Source: CALUTH01 sp964452495
Lineage (GTDB): Bacteria; Cyanobacteriota; Vampirovibrionia; Gastranaerophilales; Gastranaerophilaceae
DNA: 64,000 nucleotides
Reading direction: 5' to 3'
Assembly: GCA_964452495.1 (NCBI GenBank)
Contig: CAYVMC010000005.1
Span: forward strand, 1-64,000
Of the stretch, positions 42,504 to 52,095 are shown one piece after another (the first letter of the stretch is position 1; each line of letters begins with the position of its first letter). A model generated the notes under the pieces. The model searched no databases. It was not told where the DNA came from and saw only the letters and a list, made by a program, of their open reading frames with translations. A program made the translations under genes and the position numbers.

Positions 42504-43238
42504 ATGGATATAAACCGGAAGATTAAAGAAAAAATAGTTCTAGCACTTGATGTAAATACACTTGATGAAGCCAAAATACTTGTAAAAGAACTAAATGAGT
42601 ATACGGGGGTGTTTAAGGTAGGACTTCAATTTATTATGGCAAACGGCAGTGAAGTCTTTAAATTCATAAAAGACGAGGGGGGAAAATTCTTCTTTGACAT
42701 AAAATTACACGATATTCCCAATACTGTAAAAAAAGCATCAGAAAATATAATAACTCAAGGTGCATCTTTTTTTAATCTGCATGCCACTGGCGGAGCTGAA
42801 ATGATGCGGCAGGCAGCAGAGGGAGCAAATCTTACGGCAAAAAACCTCGGACAGGAGCCGCCTGTTATTCTTGCAGTAACTCTTTTAACAAGTATTTCGG
42901 ATGATGTCTTAAGCAACGAACTCGGCATTTCCAGCAGTACCAAAAACTACGCACTTAATCTTGCAAAACTTGCAAAATCAAGCGGGATGAGCGGGGTAGT
43001 CGCTTCTGCTCACGAATGTGCAGATATAAAAGCCGCCTGTGGTGATGATTTCAAAGTACTTTGTCCCGGTATACGCCCGCAATGGTCAGTAAAAGGAGAT
43101 CAGAAACGTATTGCCACACCGGCATTTGCAATTTTGCAGGGCGCAGATTATCTTGTAATAGGTAGAGCCGTAACTGCAAGCGATGACAGGATTGGTGCAA
43201 TGAAAAAGATTTATGAAGAAATAGAAGGTGTTTTATAA
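42504..43238 (+). CDS. pyrF: Orotidine-5'-phosphate decarboxylase
   Basis: This 244-residue TIM barrel converts OMP to UMP. It has the LALDVNTLDEA start, the catalytic FFDIKLHDIPNTV with the Lys/Asp network, and CPGIRPQW with the phosphate-binding YLVIGRAVTAS. TTGGAG precedes the ATG. Its stop shares one base with the carA start (TAATG). Confidence 0.95.
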   Translation: MDINRKIKEKIVLALDVNTLDEAKILVKELNEYTGVFKVGLQFIMANGSEVFKFIKDEGGKFFFDIKLHDIPNTVKKASENIITQGASFFNLHATGGAEMMRQAAEGANLTAKNLGQEPPVILAVTLLTSISDDVLSNELGISSSTKNYALNLAKLAKSSGMSGVVASAHECADIKAACGDDFKVLCPGIRPQWSVKGDQKRIATPAFAILQGADYLVIGRAVTASDDRIGAMKKIYEEIEGVL

Positions 43239-44362
43239 TGAAAGCCACATTACTACTTGATAACGGAATGATTTTAGAAGGCGAAAACTTTGGTGCATCA
43301 GGCACCGCATTTGGCGAAATATGTTTTAATACAACTATGGCAGGATATCAGGAAATACTTACCGACCCGTCGTATGCCAAACAGGTTATTGTAATGACCT
43401 ATCCTGAAATAGGAAATTACGGGATTAACAAAGACGACTTTGAAAGTTCAAGGATTTCCGCAACAGGACTTGTAGTAAAAAATTATTCCGAAAATGAAAG
43501 CCATTATAAATCATATATAAAACTGAAAGATTACCTTAAACAACAAAATGTTATAGGAGTATCGAAAATTGATACAAGACAACTCACAACAATCATAAGA
43601 GAAACCGGTGCAATGAATTGTGTAATTACAACAGAAGAAGTAACAGAAGAGCTGAAAGAAAAACTCAAAAATTTTTCAATTGATAAAAATATTACAAAAT
43701 TAGTATCCAGAACAACCATAACAGAAATAAAACCACCACAGGAGAAAGCAAACGGAATACGTATAGGAGTAATCGACTGCGGAATAAAGAAAAGTATTAT
43801 AGATTGTTTCAAAAACCTCGGATGCGGATTAACAATCTTCCCGAACGATGTTACTGCCGGTGAACTTCTTAAATCTAAATTCGATGCAATATTAATCTCT
43901 AACGGCCCCGGTGACCCGCAGGACGCAGTAGAAACAATTAAAACAACAAAAGAGCTAATCGGCAAAATTCCAATCTACGGAATTTGCCTTGGATATCAAA
44001 TTCTGTGTATTGCTCTTGGAGGCGATACTTATAAACTTAAATACGGACATCGGGGCGGAAATCATCCGGTCATAAACAAACAAACAGGAAAAGTATTTAT
44101 GACATCCCAAAATCACGGTTATGCAGTAAGAAAAGACTCACTGCCTGATAACGTTACTATTACGTATACAAATCTGAATGATGATACGTTAGAAGGTTTT
44201 TGCTGCAAAACGCTAAAAATTGATGCTGTACAATTTCACCCCGAAGCAGCCCCCGGCCCGAATGATGCTCAAATTATTTTTGACGGCTGGGTACATGAAA
44301 TGTTAGAGCGAAAACATAGTATTTTAGACAGTGTTAAAAAATTATTTACTAAAAGAGGTTAA
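43238..44362 (+). CDS. carA: Carbamoyl-phosphate synthase small (glutaminase) subunit
   Basis: The protein has 374 residues. The N-terminal CPSase_sm_chain domain (FGEICFNTTMAGYQEILTDPSY) is followed by a class I glutamine amidotransferase with the nucleophile in GICLGYQI and His/Glu in FHPEAAPGP. It supplies ammonia to CarB, encoded next. Start overlap of 1 bp with pyrF indicates coupling. Confidence 0.96.
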   Translation: MKATLLLDNGMILEGENFGASGTAFGEICFNTTMAGYQEILTDPSYAKQVIVMTYPEIGNYGINKDDFESSRISATGLVVKNYSENESHYKSYIKLKDYLKQQNVIGVSKIDTRQLTTIIRETGAMNCVITTEEVTEELKEKLKNFSIDKNITKLVSRTTITEIKPPQEKANGIRIGVIDCGIKKSIIDCFKNLGCGLTIFPNDVTAGELLKSKFDAILISNGPGDPQDAVETIKTTKELIGKIPIYGICLGYQILCIALGGDTYKLKYGHRGGNHPVINKQTGKVFMTSQNHGYAVRKDSLPDNVTITYTNLNDDTLEGFCCKTLKIDAVQFHPEAAPGPNDAQIIFDGWVHEMLERKHSILDSVKKLFTKRG

Positions 44363-44366
44363 GAAA

Positions 44367-47300
44367 ATGCCAAAAAATGACAATATAAAAAAGGTTCTTG
44401 TAATAGGCTCGGGGCCGATTGTAATCGGTCAGGCAGCCGAATTTGACTATGCCGGCGTTCAGGCATGCAGAGCGCTTAAAGAAGAAGGGATTAATGTTAT
44501 CCTTATAAACTCTAACCCCGCTACAATTATGACAGATGAAACAATTGCAGATAGAGTTTATATTGAACCGCTTACTGTTGAAACATTTGAATACGTAATA
44601 AACAGAGAACGACCGGACGGACTTCTTGCAGGACTGGGCGGACAGACAGGGCTTAATATGGCATTAAAGCTGCATGAAAAAGGAATTTTAGATAAATATA
44701 ACGTTAAACTTCTCGGTACAAAAATAGATTCAATTAAAAAAGCAGAGGATAGAGAACTGTTTAAAGAACTTATGTTAGAAATCGGCGAACCAGTACCGGA
44801 CAGCATAACCGCATCAAATATAGAAGAAGCACAGGAATTTGCCACAAGAATCGGTTTCCCGCTGATAATCCGTCCTGCATACACCCTTGGCGGCTCCGGA
44901 GGAGGTATCGCTTCCAATCAAAAAGAGTTTGAAGAAATAGTTTACAGCGGACTGTTAAGAAGCCCTATTTCACAAGTCTTAATAGAAAAAAGTATTGCGG
45001 GCTACAAAGAAATAGAGTACGAAGTTATCCGTGACTCAAATGATACTGCAATAACAATTTGCAACATGGAAAATATTGACCCTATAGGAATACATACAGG
45101 CGACAGTTTTGTAACCGCCCCCTCCCAAACTCTTACAAATAAAGAGTATCAAACTTTGAGAAGTTCTGCATTAAAAATAATACGTGCGTTAAAGATTGAA
45201 GGCGGATGTAATGTTCAATACGCACTTGATCCTACCAGCAGCCGGTATTATGTAATAGAAGTCAATCCCCGTGTCAGCCGCTCATCAGCACTCGCCTCAA
45301 AAGCCACAGGGTTTCCAATAGCAAAGGTTACCACTAAAATCGCAATTGGATACAGGCTGGACGAAATTAAAAACGCAATTACACAAAAAACAGCAGCAGC
45401 ATTTGAACCGGCACTTGATTATGTTGTGACAAAAATTCCAAAATGGCCGTTTGACAAATTTGATTACGGAGATAGACTTCTCGGTACAAAAATGAAAGCA
45501 ACCGGCGAAGTCATGGCCATAGGAAGAACTTTTGAAAGCTCCTTCAAAAAAGCCATAACATCAATAGAAGATAAAAATACAGGACTGGTAAGAAAGAAAT
45601 ATACTTCTTTCTCTGATGAAGAATTAAAAGCCCTACTGACAATTCAGGATGACAGACGGATTTTCAGAGTTGCAGAAGCTCTTTCAAGGAAAATTTCGGT
45701 TGATGAAATTAATTACATAACTAAAATTGACAAGTGGTTTATACACAAAATTAAAAACCTTGTAGAGTTTGAACAAAGACTAAAATCAGAACCGCTTACA
45801 AAAGAACTCTATCTTGAGGCAAAAGAAAAAGGATTTTTAGACAATGAAATAGCAGTAATTACAAGAAAACATCTTGAAGATATAGAAGCACTTAGAAAAG
45901 AATATGACATAAAAGCGGCTTTTAAAATAGTAGATACATGTGCTGCCGAATTTAAAGCATACACACCATATTACTATTCAACCTACAATGAATATGATGA
46001 AAGTGTTATAACGGATAAAGAAAGTATACTCATTCTGGGTTCAGGACCTATCAGAATAGGGCAGGGAATAGAGTTTGATTATTGTTCGGTTCATGCTGCC
46101 CTTGGTGTCAAAAAGAAGGGCTATGAAGCTATTATTGTTAACTCTAACCCTGAAACACTTTCAACTGATTTTGACGTTGCTGATAAACTCTATTTTGAGC
46201 CAATGAACATTGAAAACATTATGAATATTGTAGAACATGAAAAACCATACGGTGTAATGGTACAATTTGGCGGGCAAACAGCTATTAATCTTGCAGAAAA
46301 ACTTGACAAAAAAGGAGTAAAACTTATAGGTACATCTCTTGAATCAATAAACCTTGCAGAGGACAGAAAACAATTTGAAGCATTATTACATGCACTTGAT
46401 ATTCCGCAGGCTAAAGGTAAAGCTGTAAGAAAAGTTGAAGAAGCAATAGCAACTGCAGAAGAACTGGGATACCCGCTTCTGGTTCGTCCTTCATACGTAA
46501 TCGGCGGTCGTGGAATGCAGGTTGTATATAATACTGAAGAATTAATTACATACTTTAATTCAGCCCTCAAATTCTCGGATGAACACCCTGTATTAATCGA
46601 CCAGTATATAGAGGGTAAAGAGGTTGAACTTGATGCGGTATCGGATGGAGAAAATGTACTCATTCCGGGAATTACAGAACATATTGAACGTGCCGGAGTT
46701 CACTCCGGTGACAGCATGGCAATTTATCCTACTCAAAAAGTAAAAGCATCAATGATTAATACTCTTGTTGATTATACGGAAAAACTTGCAAAAGCACTTA
46801 AAATTAAAGGATTAATGAATATCCAGTTTGTTTTAAAAGATGATGTTGCATACGTAATAGAGGTAAACCCGCGAGCATCAAGAACTGTACCGATTATGAG
46901 TAAAGTTACAGGCATTCCGATGGTGGAACTCGGTATAAGTACGGCTCTCGGGCAAACTATTCGAGAATTGGGCTATAAACCTGGATTGTATGACAAAACA
47001 GATCTTGTATGCGTAAAAGTTCCAGTATTTTCGTTCCAGAAATTAAACAGAATAGACCCTGCACTTGCACCAGAAATGAAGTCAACAGGTGAAGTTTTAG
47101 GGGTAGACACATCATTTGACAGGGCGCTCGTAAAAGGATTTCTTGCGGCAGGGTACAAATTTGACAGGCTTAACGGAGATGTGATGCTGTCACTTAATGA
47201 TCATACAAAACCTCAGTGTGATGAAATTGCCAGAACACTGGTAGAACTTGGTTTTAGAATAGTTGCAACGACAGGAACACACAAGTATCTGAAAGAACAC

Positions 47301-47597
47301 GGTATTCCATCAAAAGAGATTGAATACTTTGATATACCGAAAATGCAGGCACACATGAAGAAAAAACAGCTTTGCTTTATTATAAACACTCCTTCAACCA
47401 ATGCAAATGCCGCACGTATCGGCTCAGAAAACAGAGGATTTATGATAAGAACCATCGCAGAAATGTATTCAACACCGTGTTTTACCTCGCTTGATACTGC
47501 CGGTGCTTATTTAAGAGCGTTAAAATTTCACAATTCCTACCCGAATTTGGAATATAATAGTATAACTGAATATAGAAAGGTTTGTACACTTGTATAA
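44367..47597 (+). CDS. carB: Carbamoyl-phosphate synthase large subunit
   Basis: The protein has 1076 residues: two homologous ATP-grasp halves beginning with VLVIGSGPIVIGQAAEFDY and ILILGSGPIRIGQGIEFDY, an oligomerisation region between, and a C-terminal MGS-like allosteric domain (about 930-1076, IVATTGTHKYL). It makes carbamoyl phosphate for both pyrimidines and arginine. I use ATG 44367 with AGAGG upstream, 4 nt after carA's stop; a start at 44331 would overlap carA. Its 3' end overlaps the TPR gene by 8 bp. Confidence 0.96.
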   Translation: MPKNDNIKKVLVIGSGPIVIGQAAEFDYAGVQACRALKEEGINVILINSNPATIMTDETIADRVYIEPLTVETFEYVINRERPDGLLAGLGGQTGLNMALKLHEKGILDKYNVKLLGTKIDSIKKAEDRELFKELMLEIGEPVPDSITASNIEEAQEFATRIGFPLIIRPAYTLGGSGGGIASNQKEFEEIVYSGLLRSPISQVLIEKSIAGYKEIEYEVIRDSNDTAITICNMENIDPIGIHTGDSFVTAPSQTLTNKEYQTLRSSALKIIRALKIEGGCNVQYALDPTSSRYYVIEVNPRVSRSSALASKATGFPIAKVTTKIAIGYRLDEIKNAITQKTAAAFEPALDYVVTKIPKWPFDKFDYGDRLLGTKMKATGEVMAIGRTFESSFKKAITSIEDKNTGLVRKKYTSFSDEELKALLTIQDDRRIFRVAEALSRKISVDEINYITKIDKWFIHKIKNLVEFEQRLKSEPLTKELYLEAKEKGFLDNEIAVITRKHLEDIEALRKEYDIKAAFKIVDTCAAEFKAYTPYYYSTYNEYDESVITDKESILILGSGPIRIGQGIEFDYCSVHAALGVKKKGYEAIIVNSNPETLSTDFDVADKLYFEPMNIENIMNIVEHEKPYGVMVQFGGQTAINLAEKLDKKGVKLIGTSLESINLAEDRKQFEALLHALDIPQAKGKAVRKVEEAIATAEELGYPLLVRPSYVIGGRGMQVVYNTEELITYFNSALKFSDEHPVLIDQYIEGKEVELDAVSDGENVLIPGITEHIERAGVHSGDSMAIYPTQKVKASMINTLVDYTEKLAKALKIKGLMNIQFVLKDDVAYVIEVNPRASRTVPIMSKVTGIPMVELGISTALGQTIRELGYKPGLYDKTDLVCVKVPVFSFQKLNRIDPALAPEMKSTGEVLGVDTSFDRALVKGFLAAGYKFDRLNGDVMLSLNDHTKPQCDEIARTLVELGFRIVATTGTHKYLKEHGIPSKEIEYFDIPKMQAHMKKKQLCFIINTPSTNANAARIGSENRGFMIRTIAEMYSTPCFTSLDTAGAYLRALKFHNSYPNLEYNSITEYRKVCTLV

Positions 47598-48564
47598 AAA
47601 GATTACTGGCATACTGGTTTTAGGTTATATACTCGGACAATTTGCAATAGGGCAGGCTGCACCGGATTTGAGCAATGCCGCATCTGATGGAGTATCTCCA
47701 ATACAAATTAATGCAGCACCCTCCGCAAATAGTCAGAGCAATACTCAACCTCCGTCCGTAACAGAACCGCCTAAAACACTTCCAGCAGCAGATTTAGATG
47801 AAAATACAGAGAATGATAAAGTCTACACATCAAAACCGCTTACAGTAAAGCCTGATACAGAAGAGAAAGCAGTAGAACCCAGACCGGATAGTATTGATAT
47901 TCAAAAAATTATCCAATATTCATCCAATAGCAGTCTTGAATACACACGCCGAGGGATATATTACGAGGAGCAGAAAGATTACAAGTCCGCACTTGAAGAT
48001 TACACTAAAGCGATAGAGCTTGCCCCCGGACGTTCAGAACTCTTAATTAGACGTGCAGCCTGCTATGAACAATTACACGAATACCCCTCTGCAATAAGAG
48101 ATTTGACTGAAACTCTCGGTATGCGCCCATACAGAGCAGAGATTTACATATCACGCGGAAAAATCTATGCAAAAATCAACAAAGATGATTTAGCGATATG
48201 GGATTTCAATAAAGCCATTGAATTAGAACCGCTAAAGCCTGATTTTTATACAGACAGGGGTGATTTTTATAAAAGCAGAAACAAAGAAGACTACGCAAAA
48301 CGTGATTATGCTGCAGCAGCCGAACTTTACGCATACACAGCAGATAATTTTAAAACTGCAAAAATGTGGCGAGAAGCGATAAGGGAGTATGACAAGGCAA
48401 TCGCTAAAAACCCCGATAAATCAGAGTTTAAGCAGGCACGCAAAGAGTGCCTTAACGAACTTGAAAAAGAATTGAAAAAAGCAGAAGAAGATGCTAAAAA
48501 AGCAGAGGAAGAAGCAAGGAAAAAAGCCCGTGAAGAAAGAGCGAAAACCAATTCCCTAAAATAA
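47590..48564 (+). CDS. Exported TPR-repeat protein
   Basis: The protein has 324 residues. A signal peptide is visible (MYKKITGILVLGYILGQ, cleavage probably after GQAA). A Pro/Ser/Asn-rich linker to about residue 105 precedes four to five TPRs (YTRRGIYYEEQKDYKSALED, then LIRRAACYEQLHEYPSAI, then YISRGKIYAKINKDDLAI and onward). A highly charged KAEEDAKKAEEEARKKA coiled-coil tail ends it. It starts with TTG at 47590, with GAAAGG 9 nt upstream inside the end of carB. It is therefore co-transcribed with the pyr operon, although a link to pyrimidine metabolism is not evident. It is probably a periplasmic scaffold. Confidence 0.8.
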   Translation: MYKKITGILVLGYILGQFAIGQAAPDLSNAASDGVSPIQINAAPSANSQSNTQPPSVTEPPKTLPAADLDENTENDKVYTSKPLTVKPDTEEKAVEPRPDSIDIQKIIQYSSNSSLEYTRRGIYYEEQKDYKSALEDYTKAIELAPGRSELLIRRAACYEQLHEYPSAIRDLTETLGMRPYRAEIYISRGKIYAKINKDDLAIWDFNKAIELEPLKPDFYTDRGDFYKSRNKEDYAKRDYAAAAELYAYTADNFKTAKMWREAIREYDKAIAKNPDKSEFKQARKECLNELEKELKKAEEDAKKAEEEARKKAREERAKTNSLK

Positions 48565-48585
48565 CTCTAATATTAGCCACGAATA

Positions 48586-50241
48586 TTATTTTTGTGCAGC
48601 CGCTTTCAATTCTTCACTGTAATCAGCAAAATTTCTATAATCGCTAAGTTCCTGAATAGCAAGCATATCGGCAACACGTGATGCTCGTTTTTGCTTTTTG
48701 GTAATATACGCATTTGCTATTATCGCCGGTAATGTACTCAGAAAAATAATAGAAAAATATTTATAAAGATTCTTAACCTTCTGAAGTCCACTTTTTCCGA
48801 TGTTAAATATATATGGTAACCCGATTACACTACCGATTAAAAACGCTATCTGAATAATCGGATATGTTACTGATTGTCCGAGAGCTTCAACACTTTCGGA
48901 ATATTTTTGTGAATTATGGTCAACCTTGTTAAATGTCATAAACGTATTCTTTTGCAGACGCTTTGCATCTTTTTCCTGCTCCGGTGTAATTTCAATATTT
49001 TCCAGTGCTTTATAGAAACGTTTTTCATCGTTTGCTTCATTCTTTTTATATTTTTGATAACGATTGTTATCACTCCAGACATGCCGCATAAAATTGAAAA
49101 ATCCGGGTTTGTGATAGTCTTCTATTTCTACATCGGAAATTTCTCCTGTTGCCTCATCAGAAACATAAACCAAAGATTCCGGATGTTTAGAAAGGTGGTC
49201 TTTTACTTTAAATCGCCCTATTCTAGATGCCTCTTTTGTAATAGATGCTGATGCGATTGATGCACCCATAGTCGCAACAAAAGTGAACACTTTTAAGGCA
49301 GTAGATATTGTTAATGCGGATTTAATTTTCATTGCGTTCATTAATTTGGTCAGCCCCATCTCCATCAAGGATGAAAATGCAAAAATTGTTGTTATTAGTG
49401 CAGAAATACCAAGCTCAGCATTTTCCGTATAATCCTGCGATGCAATATCAATTTTTTCAACAAGTTTTGTTAAAAGCTGCTGATCTTTTTTAGCATCTTC
49501 AATTTCTTCAGGTGTGAAATCTTTATCAAAATACTTACTCTGGGCATTAATTTTATCTTCAAACTCTTTACGCTGTGCTTTATACGCTTTAGATTCCCAT
49601 ATAGTACCCTTCATAAGTCTCATGCCTTCCATGAAACCTTTTTTCTCTTTTTGTTTAACTTTTTCAACAGGAATTTCATCCGCCTTGCTTTTGACTTCAG
49701 CCATCTGCTCATCAGTAAGAATAGCAAATGCCCTCGGGTCATTTAATTCATTTTTCATAGCCTCAAATCTGCCCTTTTTAGATGCAGCAATTTCGGCTTT
49801 AGCAGCAAGTGCAAAAATAGGAAAAGCAGCGGCGGTAGCTGCTATAACCCCTCCCAGTGATGGAATGATTGCTGCAACCATTTGTGCATTCTTAGGTTTC
49901 ATTTTGGCCAGCATTGACATCAGGAATTTATTAACCCTTCCGATTCTGGATATTACAAACCCTGCCAGCGTACCACCCATCACTGCAAAGGAAAAAGCCA
50001 TACTACTAACGCTTTCTGTAGCAACTTCCATATTTTCGGCATTTCTCTGGGAGTACTCGTCCATTATATCAATAGCTCTCAACAGTGTTTTACCGCGTTT
50101 TATATCTTCAGAATTAACCGCATCCGGATTAGATTTCAGATACTCAAGCCTTTTTGCTTCCTGAATATCACGCTGCTTTTTCCATTCATCGTAAAAAGGC
50201 TCATATTTTTTGTAGGCACTATAATCACCAAACATTGACAT
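48586..50241 (-). CDS. Multi-pass membrane protein with three internal repeats
   Basis: This 551-residue protein of unknown family shows an internally repeated unit roughly at 65-175, 260-370 and 420-535. Each unit has an entry helix (AENMEVATESV / TENAELGISAL / SESVEALGQSV), two or three hydrophobic helices, a short basic loop, and a closing motif (AASKKGRFEA / EASRIGRFKV / KRASRVADML). Between the units are charged soluble helices (KKQKEKKGFMEG, KKNEANDEKRFYK). There is no signal peptide. The N-terminus MSMFGDYSAYKKYEPFYDEW is soluble. It could be a channel, scaffold or membrane-shaping protein. It is monocistronic, with AGGT about 11 nt before ATG 50241. Confidence 0.75.
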   Translation of the reverse strand: MSMFGDYSAYKKYEPFYDEWKKQRDIQEAKRLEYLKSNPDAVNSEDIKRGKTLLRAIDIMDEYSQRNAENMEVATESVSSMAFSFAVMGGTLAGFVISRIGRVNKFLMSMLAKMKPKNAQMVAAIIPSLGGVIAATAAAFPIFALAAKAEIAASKKGRFEAMKNELNDPRAFAILTDEQMAEVKSKADEIPVEKVKQKEKKGFMEGMRLMKGTIWESKAYKAQRKEFEDKINAQSKYFDKDFTPEEIEDAKKDQQLLTKLVEKIDIASQDYTENAELGISALITTIFAFSSLMEMGLTKLMNAMKIKSALTISTALKVFTFVATMGASIASASITKEASRIGRFKVKDHLSKHPESLVYVSDEATGEISDVEIEDYHKPGFFNFMRHVWSDNNRYQKYKKNEANDEKRFYKALENIEITPEQEKDAKRLQKNTFMTFNKVDHNSQKYSESVEALGQSVTYPIIQIAFLIGSVIGLPYIFNIGKSGLQKVKNLYKYFSIIFLSTLPAIIANAYITKKQKRASRVADMLAIQELSDYRNFADYSEELKAAAQK

Positions 50242-50344
50242 AAAAATTTCTACCTTCTATTGCTGCTGAATTTAAACCGCCTAAAGTTAAAAAGTTGCCC
50301 CTTAATCAGATACTTTGTTACATATTTTAATACTATTGCAAGAA

Positions 50345-50361
50345 TTGTAACAATTTATTAA
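50345..50361 (+). promoter_or_regulatory. TTGTAACAATTTATTAA motif upstream of the GNAT gene
   Basis: A near-identical 17-mer occurs at 56514-56530, in both cases 59 bp before the ATG of a plus-strand gene. An inverted-sense variant TTGTTACA lies 30 bp upstream at 50315. It may be an operator; the evidence is the repetition only. Confidence 0.35.
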
Positions 50362-50403
50362 ATCACTGGTAAAAAAATTTTTTTAGGAGGTTTTATAGAA
50401 CAA

Positions 50404-50952
50404 ATGGACAATAATATCTCATTCGGTGCTAATTTTATACGCAAAATCCCGATAAAACAATATTCTTATGAGAATAAACTCTACACAAACACCAGTGCAA
50501 ATTTTGTGGAGTTAAATCCAACTGTCCGGAACGACTTAAAAACTCTCAAAGAAATAATATACGAGTTTGGAGATGATTCATACGCAGGGAATATTTACTA
50601 TGATGCAATTTATTTAAATAAAAACAAGACAAAATTCTTTGCACTCACAAGACAGAAAGATTCGTTTGAAATCTTAAAAGCCGGTGATATCCTCGGAATA
50701 GCCGAAACTACATCAAAAGGCAATAATGAAATAGAACTAAAGTACCTGCAAATACATCCGCAATTTATATACCCATATCACAAACAACCATTTTATAAAA
50801 GAATAGGGAGTGCTATTCTGGACTGTTTTAAAACAATGCACAAAAAAATCAATGTCCGTTCAGCACCGGCTAAAATAAATTTCTATACAAAAAACGGTTT
50901 CACACCTCTAGAAAATAATAAACGTTTAATGTATTGGGAGAAGAAAAATTAA
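50404..50952 (+). CDS. GNAT-like acetyltransferase domain protein
   Basis: The protein has 182 residues. The central beta-strands (DILGIAETTSKGN, EIELKYLQIHPQF), the helix preceded by YKRIGSAILDCF (taking the place of the acetyl-CoA pyrophosphate loop R/QxxGxG/A) and the final NFYTKNGFTPL are the usual GNAT pattern. The N-terminus MDNNISFGANFIRKI is unlike the fold core and may be a short targeting or lineage-specific tail. AGGAGG is strong but 13 nt from ATG 50404, rather far. Substrate is unknown. It stands alone between two minus-strand genes. Confidence 0.7.
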   Translation: MDNNISFGANFIRKIPIKQYSYENKLYTNTSANFVELNPTVRNDLKTLKEIIYEFGDDSYAGNIYYDAIYLNKNKTKFFALTRQKDSFEILKAGDILGIAETTSKGNNEIELKYLQIHPQFIYPYHKQPFYKRIGSAILDCFKTMHKKINVRSAPAKINFYTKNGFTPLENNKRLMYWEKKN

Positions 50953-51028
50953 CATACTTACAATGGCAAATACTTTTTTATAAAGCAATACATGCCTGCA
51001 ATTGAAACAAAAAGCTATATCTTTTGTA

Positions 51029-52063
51029 TTATTTACTTGCACGGGAAAAAACTTCTACATTAATATCATCCATTGAGTTTTCAAACAGACAGGCACAGCT
51101 TGCAACCATCGACGCATTATCTGTACAATATTTCATTGCCGGAGCATATACTGCGTAACCTTCATTTTGAAGATTAAAAATTTTTCTTCTGATTTCACTG
51201 TTAGCCGCAACCCCGCCTGCAAGTACAACCGTCTTATACCCTTTATCTACAAGTGCTTTTTTAACCTTTTTCAACAGTGTTTCACTCACGCACTCCTGAA
51301 ATGATGCACATATATCATTGACCGGTAGCTCTTTGCCATCAAAACTCTTCACCAATCTAAATACAGCAGTCTTTAAACCGCTAAAACTGAAATCATATTC
51401 ATTAACTTTTGCTTGAGGAAGCTGAAAAGCTTTCGGATTTCCTATCTGTGCAAGTTTATCAAGCTTGGGGCCGCCAGGATAGGGTAAACCTATTAAACGT
51501 GCAACTTTATCATAGGCTTCACCAACCGCATCATCAATAGTTTCACCTATAATTTGCATTTCTGAATACGATTTTACTTCTATAATTTGTGTATGCCCGC
51601 CTGAAACAAGAAGAGCAATAAACGGAGGCTCTAAATCCGTATCAATAAAATTGGCACTAATATGAGCGTTTAAGTGATTAATACCTATAAATGGTTTATC
51701 ATGCACAAGTGCAAGGGTTTTTACTGCATTTAAACCAACAAGCAGGCAGCCTACAAGTCCTGGCCCCACTGTACCGGCAAACGCCGTTATATTAGCAGGT
51801 TTAAGCCCCGCCTGTTTAAAAGTCTCATCAATAACAGAATTAACAGCCTCAAGATGTTCACGTGCAGCAATCTCCGGAATGACCCCGCCGTATATTTCAT
51901 GGGTCTTAATTTGTGAGGCAACAACATTGGCAAGAACTTCACGCCCGCCTTTTACAATTGCACCCGCCGTTTCGTCACAACTTGATTCAAGAGCCATAAT
52001 AATTGAGTTTTCATCAATTGTAACGGGTCTATTAGAAAATAATGTATTTTTTATCGTGTTCAT
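51029..52063 (-). CDS. tsaD: tRNA N6-threonylcarbamoyladenosine transferase TsaD
   Basis: This 344-residue ASKHA-fold enzyme completes t6A37 on ANN-decoding tRNAs. It has ALESSCDETAGAIV at the start, the metal His pair in GINHLNAH, VSGGHTQ, the GEAYDKVARLIGLPYPGG loop and VLAGGVAANS. The start is ATG 52063, not the in-frame site at 52117 that overlaps obgE. A TATAAT box on the minus strand (52070-52075) ends 6 nt before this ATG, implying a leaderless mRNA. It is divergent from obgE with a 32-bp gap. Confidence 0.95.
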   Translation of the reverse strand: MNTIKNTLFSNRPVTIDENSIIMALESSCDETAGAIVKGGREVLANVVASQIKTHEIYGGVIPEIAAREHLEAVNSVIDETFKQAGLKPANITAFAGTVGPGLVGCLLVGLNAVKTLALVHDKPFIGINHLNAHISANFIDTDLEPPFIALLVSGGHTQIIEVKSYSEMQIIGETIDDAVGEAYDKVARLIGLPYPGGPKLDKLAQIGNPKAFQLPQAKVNEYDFSFSGLKTAVFRLVKSFDGKELPVNDICASFQECVSETLLKKVKKALVDKGYKTVVLAGGVAANSEIRRKIFNLQNEGYAVYAPAMKYCTDNASMVASCACLFENSMDDINVEVFSRASK

Positions 52064-52069
52064 AGTAGC

Positions 52070-52077
52070 ATTATAAT
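52070..52077. promoter_or_regulatory. Shared palindromic -10 box between tsaD and obgE
   Basis: ATTATAAT contains TATAAT on both strands: 52072-52077 toward obgE and 52075-52070 toward tsaD. The 32-bp gap leaves no room for separate promoters, so the two genes probably compete for one site. Good -35 elements are not seen. Confidence 0.45.
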
Positions 52078-52095
52078 ACAAAAGCGAATTGAAAC

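Noticed and set aside
44331..44366. Upstream in-frame extension of carB
   Set aside because: It would overlap carA by 32 bp and hide a good ribosome site that serves ATG 44367.
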